A DNA stretch of 10,722 nt from Boseongicola sp. SB0662_bin_57 (GTDB lineage Bacteria > Pseudomonadota > Alphaproteobacteria > Rhodobacterales > Rhodobacteraceae): the NCBI GenBank assembly GCA_009839535.1, contig VXPN01000009.1, positions 1-10,722 of the forward strand, given 5' to 3'. Shown in pieces: positions 1 through 6,700 of the stretch. The translations under genes were made by a program, and so were the position numbers. Below the pieces are notes generated by a model that had not been told where the DNA came from, ran no database searches, and saw nothing but the letters and a program-made list of their open reading frames with translations. Each line of letters begins with the position of its first letter. The first letter of the stretch is position 1.

Positions 1-36
<36 letters not shown>

Positions 37-45
37 CAATGCGAC

Positions 46-74
46 CTGATAGTAATGTTGCCGCCTCTTCGCAA
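46..74 (-). promoter_or_regulatory. possible promoter of the tRNA-Arg gene
   Basis: On the minus strand TTGCGA (74-69) is followed after 17 nt by TATCAG (51-46), with the alternative -10 TACTAT at 54-49. Either would start transcription a few bases before the tRNA 5' end at 36. This is a consensus match by eye only. Confidence 0.3.
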
Positions 75-158
75 GTGCATCCCTGCACAAGCATCACACC
101 CGAAGCCGCACCTGCGGTGCTGGGCGATTCGCACACTATTGATATCACGTTGCTTTTT

Positions 159-185
159 CCTGTCCAACCTGCGGCGCAGGACAGG
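159..185. repeat. bulged hairpin in the spacer upstream of the recombinases
   Basis: CCTGT (159-163) pairs with ACAGG (181-185), and inside it CCTGC (168-172) pairs with GCAGG (176-180) around a 3-nt loop, with CCAA bulged on the 5' side. A run of T's precedes it on the plus strand rather than following it, so it does not read as an intrinsic terminator in either direction. A recombinase arm-binding site or a leader structure is possible, but this is inference. A smaller perfect stem, GTGCA/TGCAC, lies at 75-88. Confidence 0.5.
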
Positions 186-198
186 GCCATGACGGCTT

Positions 199-232
199 TC
201 TGTTCCCCGCTGCAACTGAACGGGAGAACAGA
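199..232 (+). promoter_or_regulatory. hairpin that covers the ribosome binding site of the first recombinase
   Basis: TCTGTTCCCCG (199-209) pairs with CGGG-A-GAACAGA (221-232), giving eleven base pairs with one bulged A (225) and an 11-nt loop. The 3' arm contains the Shine-Dalgarno GGGAGA (222-227), and the stem ends three bases before the ATG at 236. If the RNA folds this way, translation of the recombinase operon would be held down until the hairpin is opened. The pairing is visible in the sequence; the regulatory role is inferred. Confidence 0.5.
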
Positions 233-235
233 TCG

Positions 236-1360
236 ATGGCATCAGCCACCCTCACCGACGCCCGCGTCAGGGCGCTCAATCCCCGCAAGTCCGCACGTGA
301 CTTCCGCGACGGGAAACTGAAAGGCTTCGGCGTCCGGGTGCTGCCGTCTGGCGGCAAGTCGTACTTCATTCACTGTCAGCACGAAGGCACGCGCATCTGG
401 AAGATCGTCGGCGATGCCGCCGCGATGAATGCGAACGAGGCGCGCTCTCGCGCAGCCGCGATGCTGGCGGCAATCAGACAGGAAGCACCCCTGCCCGCGA
501 GTCCGGAAGAGACGGTCTTCGAAGCCGTCGCGGAGGCGGCCTTCCGCAGGCATGAACGGGTCTGGAAGCCTCGGACATTTAAAGTGAACCGAAGCTACCT
601 GCGCAGCCAGATCCTGCCACGGTTCGCCGACCGTCAGATCGCAGACATCACCCGGCAGGACATCGTGAACTGGTTCGCGTCTCTGCGGGCGACACCAGTT
701 GCGGCGGACCGTTCGATGCCGGTCCTGTCGGTCATAATGCGCGAGGCCGAGCGGTTGGGCTTCCGGGAGGAAGGTACCAATCCCTGCCTCGGGATTCGCC
801 GCTACCGGAGAAAAGGCCGGGAACGGTTCCTGGCCGACACGGAGATCCGTTCCCTCGGGGCCTGCCTCAGGACACGCGAGGGCGACCAGCCGCTGGCCGT
901 CGCTGCGGTCCGGCTGCTTCTTCTGACCGGGAGCCGTACGTCGGAAATTCTCACGCTCCGCTGGACCGACGTTCGCGAAGGCGCACTGTTCCTCAGGGAC
1001 AGCAAGACCGGACCAAGGACCATCTGGCTGTCTCACGCCGCGTTGGCGGTGTTCGACGGGATCGACCGGACCTCGCCCTGGGTGTTTCCGACACGGAAGG
1101 GCGACAAGCCGCACTGCGGAGGGTGGCTGGCGGCCGCCTGGCACGGGATCCGCGCCGAGGCGGGCATCGGCGACGTCCGCCTTCACGACTTGCGACATAC
1201 CTATGCTTCCGCAGCCCTCAAGAGCGGCGAAAGCGTCCTCGCCATCGGGCGGCTTCTTGGCCACCGCTCCGCAGAGACCACCCTGAAGTACACGCATCAT
1301 GCAGATTCGATGGCGGCCGAGGCCGCCGCGAAGATCGGTGCGATCCTTGCAGAGGGTTGA
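236..1360 (+). CDS. tyrosine recombinase/integrase, P4-like, first of a tandem pair
   Basis: This 374-aa site-specific recombinase would cut and rejoin DNA through a 3'-phosphotyrosine to integrate or excise a mobile element. Residues about 1-80 look like the DUF4102 arm-DNA-binding domain (GFGVRV, then a GKSYFIHCQ strand). Residues about 95-175 are the helical core-binding domain. The catalytic domain from about 195 has a complete active set: R234 (TGSRTSEI), K257 (DSKTG), H317 and R320 (HDLRH), H343 (LGHRS) and nucleophile Y352 (KYTHH). Length is usual for the family. The ATG at 236 has GGGAGA eight bases upstream, inside a possible hairpin. The gene is followed after three bases by a second recombinase gene in the same direction, so the two are probably cotranslated. 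The next-door tRNA suggests an island-type integrase, though the tRNA's 5' rather than 3' end faces it. Confidence 0.95.
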   Translation: MASATLTDARVRALNPRKSARDFRDGKLKGFGVRVLPSGGKSYFIHCQHEGTRIWKIVGDAAAMNANEARSRAAAMLAAIRQEAPLPASPEETVFEAVAEAAFRRHERVWKPRTFKVNRSYLRSQILPRFADRQIADITRQDIVNWFASLRATPVAADRSMPVLSVIMREAERLGFREEGTNPCLGIRRYRRKGRERFLADTEIRSLGACLRTREGDQPLAVAAVRLLLLTGSRTSEILTLRWTDVREGALFLRDSKTGPRTIWLSHAALAVFDGIDRTSPWVFPTRKGDKPHCGGWLAAAWHGIRAEAGIGDVRLHDLRHTYASAALKSGESVLAIGRLLGHRSAETTLKYTHHADSMAAEAAAKIGAILAEG

Positions 1361-1363
1361 CCG

Positions 1364-2524
1364 ATGGCAACACGGAAACACGTCCGCCTCACGGACGCGG
1401 GTATCGCCCGTCTCCGTCCGCAAAAGCGGGAATTCACGGTCTGGGACAGCCGCGTCGCTGGCCTCGGGGTCCGCGTGAGGCCCAACGGGGCCAGGAGCTA
1501 CGTCCTCATACGGACAGTCGAGGGACGCACGAAGCGTGTTTCTCTTGGCCCGATCACGACGAAAGGCGTTGACGAAGTCCGGCGCGAGTGTCTGGCAATG
1601 AAGGCCGAAAGGACCGTAGAAGGCCCGAAGGTGGCAGCAAGGGACGTGCCGTCGTTCGGCCACTTCGTTGCAGGCGAGTGGCAGGCGGCTCACTGGCGGC
1701 ACTACAAGCCGTCGACACGGAAAGGATGGGAGTCCGCCATCAGGACGCAGCTTCTGCCTGCCTTCGGCGCGACGCGCTTGGACCGCATCACGCGTGCGCA
1801 GGTCGAGCGGTGGTTCGACGGCTACAGCCGGACCGCACCTGGCGGCGCGAATTGGACGCTCGGCCTGCTCAGGCAAATCCTGAACTTCGGAATCGCGTGC
1901 GGGCATGTCGGGACCAATCCAACGCGCGGGGTCAAGAAGAACCGTCGGAAGCCGATGACCCGCTTCCTGTCCCGCGAGGAGATCCGTCGTCTTCATGAAG
2001 CCCTCGACGTTGCGTCCCGTCACGGCCCGTCCCTGCGGCAGCAGGCCGACATTATACGGCTTCTCTTGCTGACTGGCTGCCGCAAGTCGGAAATCCTGAC
2101 CCTCCAATGCTCCGAGGTGGACGGCGACATGCTGGCGCTCGCCAACAGCAAGACCGGTCCGAGGAAGGTGCACCTGAATCCGCAAGCTCGGGCGATCCTC
2201 GACCGCCAGCCGCGCGTGCCGGGGCCTTGGGTGTTTCCCTCCCCTCAAAGGCCTGACCGGCCACGCAGCGGCGAACTCCGCCTCTGGTACAAGGTCCGAA
2301 GGAAGGCCGGAATCGAGGACGTGCGGCTTCATGACCTTCGACATTCTTATGCTTCCTGCGCGGTAATGAACGGCGTTCCGGTGCCAGTGGTCTCCCGCCT
2401 TCTCGGTCACTCCAGCTCAAAAATGACCCTTCGATACGTTCACCTCGCAGACCGGGACGTCCGCGCGGCGGCGGAAAGGGTCGGGGAGGCGATTGCAGGG
2501 CTGTTGGATGGCGACGGTGCGTGA
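1364..2524 (+). CDS. tyrosine recombinase/integrase, P4-like, second of a tandem pair
   Basis: This 386-aa recombinase has the same layout as its neighbour: a DUF4102-like arm-binding domain (about 1-85, GLGVRV at 34-39), a helical core-binding domain (about 98-180) and a catalytic domain from about 200. Active-site residues are all visible: R240 (TGCRKSEI), K263 (NSKTG), H323 and R326 (HDLRH), H349 (LGHSS) and Y358 (RYVHL). The two genes are clearly paralogous but diverged. The ATG at 1364 lies three bases after the previous stop, with AGAGGG (1351-1356) as Shine-Dalgarno inside the previous gene, which implies translational coupling. Paired intact recombinases suggest a heterodimer or a division of labour (for example integration versus excision), but this is inference. 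Its last 61 codons are closely matched by a gene fragment at 6515-6700. Confidence 0.95.
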   Translation: MATRKHVRLTDAGIARLRPQKREFTVWDSRVAGLGVRVRPNGARSYVLIRTVEGRTKRVSLGPITTKGVDEVRRECLAMKAERTVEGPKVAARDVPSFGHFVAGEWQAAHWRHYKPSTRKGWESAIRTQLLPAFGATRLDRITRAQVERWFDGYSRTAPGGANWTLGLLRQILNFGIACGHVGTNPTRGVKKNRRKPMTRFLSREEIRRLHEALDVASRHGPSLRQQADIIRLLLLTGCRKSEILTLQCSEVDGDMLALANSKTGPRKVHLNPQARAILDRQPRVPGPWVFPSPQRPDRPRSGELRLWYKVRRKAGIEDVRLHDLRHSYASCAVMNGVPVPVVSRLLGHSSSKMTLRYVHLADRDVRAAAERVGEAIAGLLDGDGA

Positions 2525-2895
2525 ATCGCTAACCCGGAAGGCGCAAGACACGTCGGTCACTGCGCTTTCGTAGCGCGCGCATTGCTGGATTCATGATTGC
2601 ATGCGTGCGGCCTTGTGGGGCATGACGAAGGGTGCGAGGCTTATGTTGATGGACTTGTGACTGGGGCCGAGGACGAAACGAGGGCGCAATCCAACTGGAA
2701 GCCCCGACCGCGTCACGCAGAAACTTTCGTCTCCTGAAGGGAAGCGGTGTGGCGGCGGCTGGCGTGGTCCGCGTAATGAACAGTCTCTACCGGCATTGTA
2801 TGGATCTGCCCGTCCAAATGTGCTGAATAAGCTGCTGCCGGTCGTTCGGAATAGCCGAATCTCACTTTAGTCGCCCAACGTTGGAGCTTCCAAGA
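2525..2895. other. gene-free spacer between convergent recombinase and ATPase genes
   Basis: I see no frame with coding character or a recognisable family here. The spacer separates the plus-strand recombinase operon from the end of the minus-strand ATPase gene, so terminators are expected. The only candidates are short stems: GCGCT/AGCGC (2562-2576), TTCGG/CCGAA (2845-2859), CCAACGTTGG (2875-2884) and TTGGA/TCCAA (2881-2893). None is followed by a T-run, so none is called as a terminator. No copy of the recombinase fragment's missing 5' part is found here. Confidence 0.5.
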
Positions 2896-5800
2896 TCAGG
2901 ACTTGCGGCGCGGGAAAATGGCGCGCCAGCTCTTTTCACCCCGCCCGCTTCCGTGGAGGATCGGCAACGAGTTGTTGGGACAGTTCCGCGAAAACGTTAA
3001 CAGCAGGCCCTGGTCGCCGTAGCCCAAGGGATTCCTCTTCTGAACGCGCACCCCAAGGTCACGCGCCAGTGTCTTTGCCAAGTTCTTCTCCTCGACGGAC
3101 TCCCAGAAGCCCAATCCCTTCGGGAAAGCAAGGCTGTCCTCACCGATCATCTCGCACACTTCAAGGTCCGCGTTTGCCATCTCGCGTTCCAGAAAATCCC
3201 TCACCGCAGACTCCCCTTTAGAGGTGCCGCACAGGACTGCGACCGACAAGGGAATCTCCGTCCCGATTCCGGCTTCCCGAAACCCCGCGCTCAGGTCCGT
3301 CAGCCTTTCGACCATGTTGTTGCCGGTGCCGAGCATATCGTCGATCAGGACGACGCCGACCTGCTTGCCAGGTTCGACCGACCCGATGGTGGGGACGATT
3401 TCACCGGGTTCCACGATGTTGGACGAAGCGATTTCGTTCGCAGCCGCGTAGAGGTCCGCGTAGTGGGCTCCGCTTTTTCCGGGACCATCTCCATAGGTGA
3501 CGAAAATGTCTTCGCGCCGCTGTGCTAGGGAGCGTTTCACGAATGGAGGTAGCTTGTCTCGAATTCGCCGGTGTGCCTGTTCGAATTTCTCTCTGACTTC
3601 TGGCTCCCGGAGAAACCGGACGTTCTGAAGCATCTTGAACAGGATCCGCCTTTCGACATTGCTATCCACCTGTTGGATCCAGGCTCTCACATCCTCCGCA
3701 GTAACCTGACGTCCCTGGTACAGATCCCAACTGTCGACCAGTGTTCTGATCTCGTGATCTTGGACATAAGCCTCGTCTTCCCGGACTTGCTTCGCGGCTG
3801 CCAGTTCGTCCCCTAGCTGATCGCTGACCAGACGGGAAAACCCACCCTCGCGCAACCAGTCGGCAAACAGGCTGACGGTGGGACAATACACATCCTCCGC
3901 CTGTCGAAATACGTTGCGCCGGCAGAAGTCGTCGAGCAGGGGCAGCGCCTCGCTGGCGGGCAGGAGGTTCGCGTAAAGAGTCTTTGAAATATTCTCGTGA
4001 GTCGGAGACAGGTCTGCCCTCGCCGCCCGTGCCCATGCAACGAGGAGCCGGCAGCGCTTTAACGAAATGATCTCGACCTCGTTGGAATCGCCTCTTATGC
4101 CGTCGCGCCAGTAATGCGCGAAGGCATTGGCATCAAGGCTGTCAATCATGCGCTCGGCAGCCTTGTCCACCTCGGCGGGGGAGATCTCGGCATCTTTGTG
4201 CTGGACCGCTCGTTCGTATAGCGCGATGCAAAGGACTTTCGTGAAGTAGGGGTGCCCATCCGTAAGTTCGAATAGCTTACGAACAGCTGCTTCGTGAACC
4301 TTGATGCTGTGCGCGACCGGATTTTCAACCAAGGCACGATAGTCCGCCCATTCCGAGGATAGGTCGAAGCTGTCAAGGGATTCGCTGGCAAATCGATTGA
4401 GCTTTTCTCCCTGTGACGACATCACATAGGGCATTTTCTCTGCCCCAACCAGAATGAATGAAATGTTCTGTTTCGAGGATAAGGTTCGCAGGTTCAGGAA
4501 AAACGTATCCGCCAGTTCCCCGTAGCGATACAGATCTTCATTTATCTCGTCGAACTCATCGAGGATGACGACTACACGCGTGTCGGGCAGTTCGCGGTGC
4601 AGGGAATTCAGGAGACGATTGAGGGGTGTCAGAGACGAGGAATAGTCTCTTCCCGCCCACTCGACGTTACGGGGCAACAATGCTGACAGGAAGGATTCCA
4701 GTTGCTGGCCGAATTCCTGAAGCGTTTCGGGCCCAGTGGCGTGACGGATTTCACCGCACTCCAGGTACAGGATATGATAGTCGCCATCGTGCGGCGCGTC
4801 CATTATCCGGGCCTCGACTGCACGTGCCAGAGAACTCTTGCCGACTCGCTTCTGCCCAGTGATGTAGCAGGACTGCATAGAGCCAGGGGCCAGGCGGCGC
4901 ATCAATCGCTCTAGGGCATCCCTGCGCCCATAGAAATGCTCATCATGGACAACCTCCAGACTATATGGCTGCTGCCGGGAAAGCGCCTTCCAGTCGAGGT
5001 CGGTCCGTTGGGCCTGTACGCGTATGGTGAAGTCACAGGCCCGAGTGGCGGGCTGGCCGAGAACACTCCACTCAATGCTGACATGGACTTCCAGGCCGTC
5101 GCTTGGAACATCGAGAGAAAGCAGAAGTGTCAGGATGAAGGGGGCCGGGTCGATGTCTCCGAGATTGGTTTCGTCGGTATGAACCGTGCAGTATTCGGCG
5201 ATGCAGCAGGCGCGAACGTTGAGGGCGACGCCCGGTCCCGTGTTCTTGAGGGGGATGTGTAGCTCGAACGAGCTATCGGTAACATGCAGGGGGTACTTCT
5301 TCGGAATCTCGAAGACGCTGGCGGGCGGTGTAATGGCGCAATCGAATTTTGCCGCCATGCCGGATTGGAACGAGTCGATTTCGGTTTGGACATTGCGCAG
5401 AAAGGGCAGGACAAAGTCTCTGACAAAGAAAGTCGGAACGGATTCGAGGTGGTCAATTTCCTCACTTACGGTTTCCGACAAATTCTGCATGTTGGCCTGA
5501 AGCTCTCTGTCATGCGACTTGATCGTTGAACTGGCAAGATTAAGAATGCTGCCAATTGATGTAATCGAGGCCTGAAACCCGAGAGGGTTCAGATAAGACT
5601 TGAGCTGGCCGTGATTCAGCGTCTGCATGAGGGGCTGGCGGCGACCGACAAGATCGTGGAGTCCGGAGATCGGTTGAGTTAGGATCTGCAGATTTTGGCA
5701 AACGTCGGAATGTAGCCTTGCGTAAGCTGACAGGCGGGCATGGTTCAGAGACTTCTTTTGATCGGGCAGGATCGCGGTAATCGTGTCGTTGCCCTGCTCG

Positions 5801-6096
5801 ATCAATTTCACCAAGTGTCGTCCGGCCGAACTTGCGATCGTTTCTGGCAGCAGGCCGTCACAGGAGACAAGGCGGATAGTGATCGTACTGAATTGCTTAA
5901 TCCCCGGCAACGGCATAGTCGTCGCGAGGCGTTCGAAAATGTCGGCGAAGGACAGAGACGTTTCCTTCGGCATCTCAGCCAACAAAAGCAGTGCGCGGCG
6001 TATGTTTTTCCTGGCCGAGCGGCAGTCCAGCGATCCGGATGAATATTCTTCGATGTTGAATTCTATGGTTTCCGCGGGAGAAAGTGTGCGTACCAT
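2896..6096 (-). CDS. STAND/ORC-like ATPase fused to a C-terminal phosphoribosyltransferase-like domain; candidate conflict/defence protein
   Basis: About 1066 aa from the start chosen here. Residues 1-260 are mostly helical and unrecognised. Residues about 275-362 form an Ig-like beta domain (FELHIPLKNTGPG). A linker with a YSLEV...FYGR motif (about 377-392) leads into a P-loop ATPase: Walker A GQKRVGKSS (414-422, K420), Walker B VVVILDEFDE (508-517), sensor-like strand ISFILVGAE (545-553). Winged-helix-like segments follow (about 672-747 and 772-857). From about 860 comes a PRTase-like domain with the PRPP-loop motif IDDMLGTGNN (918-927), an earlier GPGKSG element (about 871-876), and NPLGYGD (1022-1028) and CPNNSLPIL (1039-1047) near the end. 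These tail motifs recall the PRTase-CE type described in predicted bacterial conflict systems. The start at 6096 has AAGG seven bases upstream and a promoter before it; in-frame ATGs at 6174, 6222, 6258 and 6435 lack good ribosome sites. The gene stands alone and looks less GC-rich than its neighbours, which suggests transfer. The defence role is inference. Confidence 0.9.
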   Translation of the reverse strand: MVRTLSPAETIEFNIEEYSSGSLDCRSARKNIRRALLLLAEMPKETSLSFADIFERLATTMPLPGIKQFSTITIRLVSCDGLLPETIASSAGRHLVKLIEQGNDTITAILPDQKKSLNHARLSAYARLHSDVCQNLQILTQPISGLHDLVGRRQPLMQTLNHGQLKSYLNPLGFQASITSIGSILNLASSTIKSHDRELQANMQNLSETVSEEIDHLESVPTFFVRDFVLPFLRNVQTEIDSFQSGMAAKFDCAITPPASVFEIPKKYPLHVTDSSFELHIPLKNTGPGVALNVRACCIAEYCTVHTDETNLGDIDPAPFILTLLLSLDVPSDGLEVHVSIEWSVLGQPATRACDFTIRVQAQRTDLDWKALSRQQPYSLEVVHDEHFYGRRDALERLMRRLAPGSMQSCYITGQKRVGKSSLARAVEARIMDAPHDGDYHILYLECGEIRHATGPETLQEFGQQLESFLSALLPRNVEWAGRDYSSSLTPLNRLLNSLHRELPDTRVVVILDEFDEINEDLYRYGELADTFFLNLRTLSSKQNISFILVGAEKMPYVMSSQGEKLNRFASESLDSFDLSSEWADYRALVENPVAHSIKVHEAAVRKLFELTDGHPYFTKVLCIALYERAVQHKDAEISPAEVDKAAERMIDSLDANAFAHYWRDGIRGDSNEVEIISLKRCRLLVAWARAARADLSPTHENISKTLYANLLPASEALPLLDDFCRRNVFRQAEDVYCPTVSLFADWLREGGFSRLVSDQLGDELAAAKQVREDEAYVQDHEIRTLVDSWDLYQGRQVTAEDVRAWIQQVDSNVERRILFKMLQNVRFLREPEVREKFEQAHRRIRDKLPPFVKRSLAQRREDIFVTYGDGPGKSGAHYADLYAAANEIASSNIVEPGEIVPTIGSVEPGKQVGVVLIDDMLGTGNNMVERLTDLSAGFREAGIGTEIPLSVAVLCGTSKGESAVRDFLEREMANADLEVCEMIGEDSLAFPKGLGFWESVEEKNLAKTLARDLGVRVQKRNPLGYGDQGLLLTFSRNCPNNSLPILHGSGRGEKSWRAIFPRRKS

Positions 6097-6169
6097 GATG
6101 GAGCCTTGGTCTAGTTTGAGCGGTGGACGGCTAAGGAAAATCGGGATCGCCGGGCGCCGAAGCGAAGCA

Positions 6170-6198
6170 ATCATGTCACAATCGCGTTGAAGGCTCAA
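6170..6198 (-). promoter_or_regulatory. candidate promoter of the ATPase-PRTase gene
   Basis: On the minus strand TTGAGC (6198-6193) is separated by 17 nt from CATGAT (6175-6170). Each matches four of six sigma-70 consensus bases. Transcription would start near 6163, leaving a leader of about 67 nt before the ATG at 6096. The -10 overlaps an inverted box at 6171-6180, which would suit a repressor. This is judged by eye only. Confidence 0.35.
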
Positions 6199-6260
6199 TG
6201 AAGGCCAGGAGAGCGACCCCATGTCGATCTCGCATATCTTGCTTGCCTGATGTGACATGA
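6171..6260. promoter_or_regulatory. pair of inverted 10-bp boxes (possible operator pair)
   Basis: TCATGTCACA at 6171-6180 has its exact reverse complement, TGTGACATGA, at 6251-6260, 70 bp apart. The proximal box overlaps the candidate -10 element and the distal one lies about 90 bp upstream of the predicted start of transcription. That is the geometry of two operators bridged by one regulator. No regulator gene is present in the window, and chance pairing cannot be excluded. Confidence 0.35.
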
Positions 6261-6445
6261 CAGCGGTAAGCGCAATCCTATCCGCCTGATTTGCCACACA
6301 GGGCGCTTTCGGGATCGTTCGCGACCATTGGCGCGGCGGGCTCCGGGCAAGGTTGTCTGCACCTACGGGCTCCGTAACCGCCAAACGACTGGCTTTGGAC
6401 CCGAAATCACAGAACCCATGCCCACTTGCGAGCATTCCAAGGTCC

Positions 6446-6469
6446 GCACTTCATGCGTGCATGGAGTGC
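6446..6469. repeat. imperfect inverted repeat overlapping the large palindrome
   Basis: GCACTTCATGC (6446-6456) and GCATGGAGTGC (6459-6469) are inverted copies with a single mismatch (a G-U pair in RNA) and a 2-bp centre. The right arm shares AGTGC with the left arm of the 36-bp palindrome, so the two structures compete: the middle AGTGC can pair leftward or rightward but not both. Confidence 0.65.
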
Positions 6470-6500
6470 CAGAAACGGGAACGTTCCCGTTTCTGGCACT
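6465..6500. repeat. 36-bp perfect palindrome
   Basis: The arm AGTGCCAGAAACGGGAAC (6465-6482) is followed with no spacer by its exact reverse complement (6483-6500). A perfect 18+18 match is far beyond chance. It lies 14 bp before the first codon homologous to the recombinase fragment, and far upstream of the ATPase-PRTase start. It could be a recombination site, the fused ends of a lost element, a protein-binding site or a strong RNA hairpin. No T-run of terminator quality follows (ATTTTC on the plus side). Confidence 0.9.
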
Positions 6501-6514
6501 ATTTTCTTACACGA

Positions 6515-6700
6515 GATAGGCGGCATAACATTGCCTCTGACGCCGTAATGGACGGCACTTCGGTGCCGTTGGTCTCCCGATTTCTCGGCCATTACAGCGC
6601 GAAAATGACCCTGCGCTACGTCCATCTCTGCGACCGGGACATCCGTACGGCCGCGGAGCGGGTCGGGGACGCGATGGCGAAGCTGATGGCGGGCGTCTGA
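6515..6700 (+). pseudogene. 3' fragment of a third tyrosine recombinase gene
   Basis: These 61 codons plus TGA align without gaps to the end of the second intact recombinase (residues 324-384), with 41 of 61 residues identical by my count. The fragment keeps the R of HxxR (its H is replaced, DRRH against HDLRH), the later LGH histidine and the nucleophile in RYVHL. The arm-binding domain, the core-binding domain and the catalytic R and K are missing, so it cannot be a working recombinase. Homology begins abruptly next to the 36-bp palindrome. Upstream in the same frame there is no recombinase sequence and no convincing start. GC-rich codon use resembles the helicase side of the window, so it may belong to an older element that was interrupted or partly replaced. 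Confidence 0.85.

Larger units (their letters stand above)
6097..6512. other. control region upstream of the ATPase-PRTase gene
   Basis: The minus-strand frame stays open to 6435, but residues translated beyond 6096 look like composition-driven reading and no start there has a good Shine-Dalgarno. The region instead holds a candidate promoter (6170-6198), two inverted 10-bp boxes (6171-6180 and 6251-6260), an imperfect inverted repeat (6446-6469) and a 36-bp perfect palindrome (6465-6500). No independent gene is supported on either strand. Confidence 0.55.
2333..6700 (+). repeat. diverged direct repeats (about 186 bp) flanking the ATPase-PRTase gene
   Basis: The 3' end of the second recombinase gene (2333 to about 2518) and the fragment at 6515-6700 are same-orientation homologous copies on either side of the ATPase-PRTase gene. 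Crossing over between them would remove about 4.2 kb and leave one complete chimeric recombinase gene. The repeats are seen in the sequence; the excision is a prediction. Confidence 0.6.

Noticed and set aside
242..2410. A 722-codon open frame on the minus strand opposite both recombinases
   Set aside because: It runs antisense through two genes with complete catalytic motifs. Long antisense frames are expected in GC-rich DNA, and its translation shows no recognisable domain.
2562..2859. Short stems as terminators for the recombinase operon or ATPase gene
   Set aside because: Stems of only five base pairs, with no following T-run on either strand.
6097..6435. N-terminal extension of the ATPase-PRTase protein to the ATG at 6435
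   Set aside because: No good ribosome site at 6435, 6258, 6222 or 6174, and a promoter-like element lies inside the stretch. A start at 6258 cannot be wholly excluded.
6465..6500. Hairpin-telomere (protelomerase) resolution site
   Set aside because: Such sites are long perfect palindromes, but the recombinases here are ordinary P4-like integrases of under 400 residues, not protelomerases, and nothing else suggests a linear replicon.
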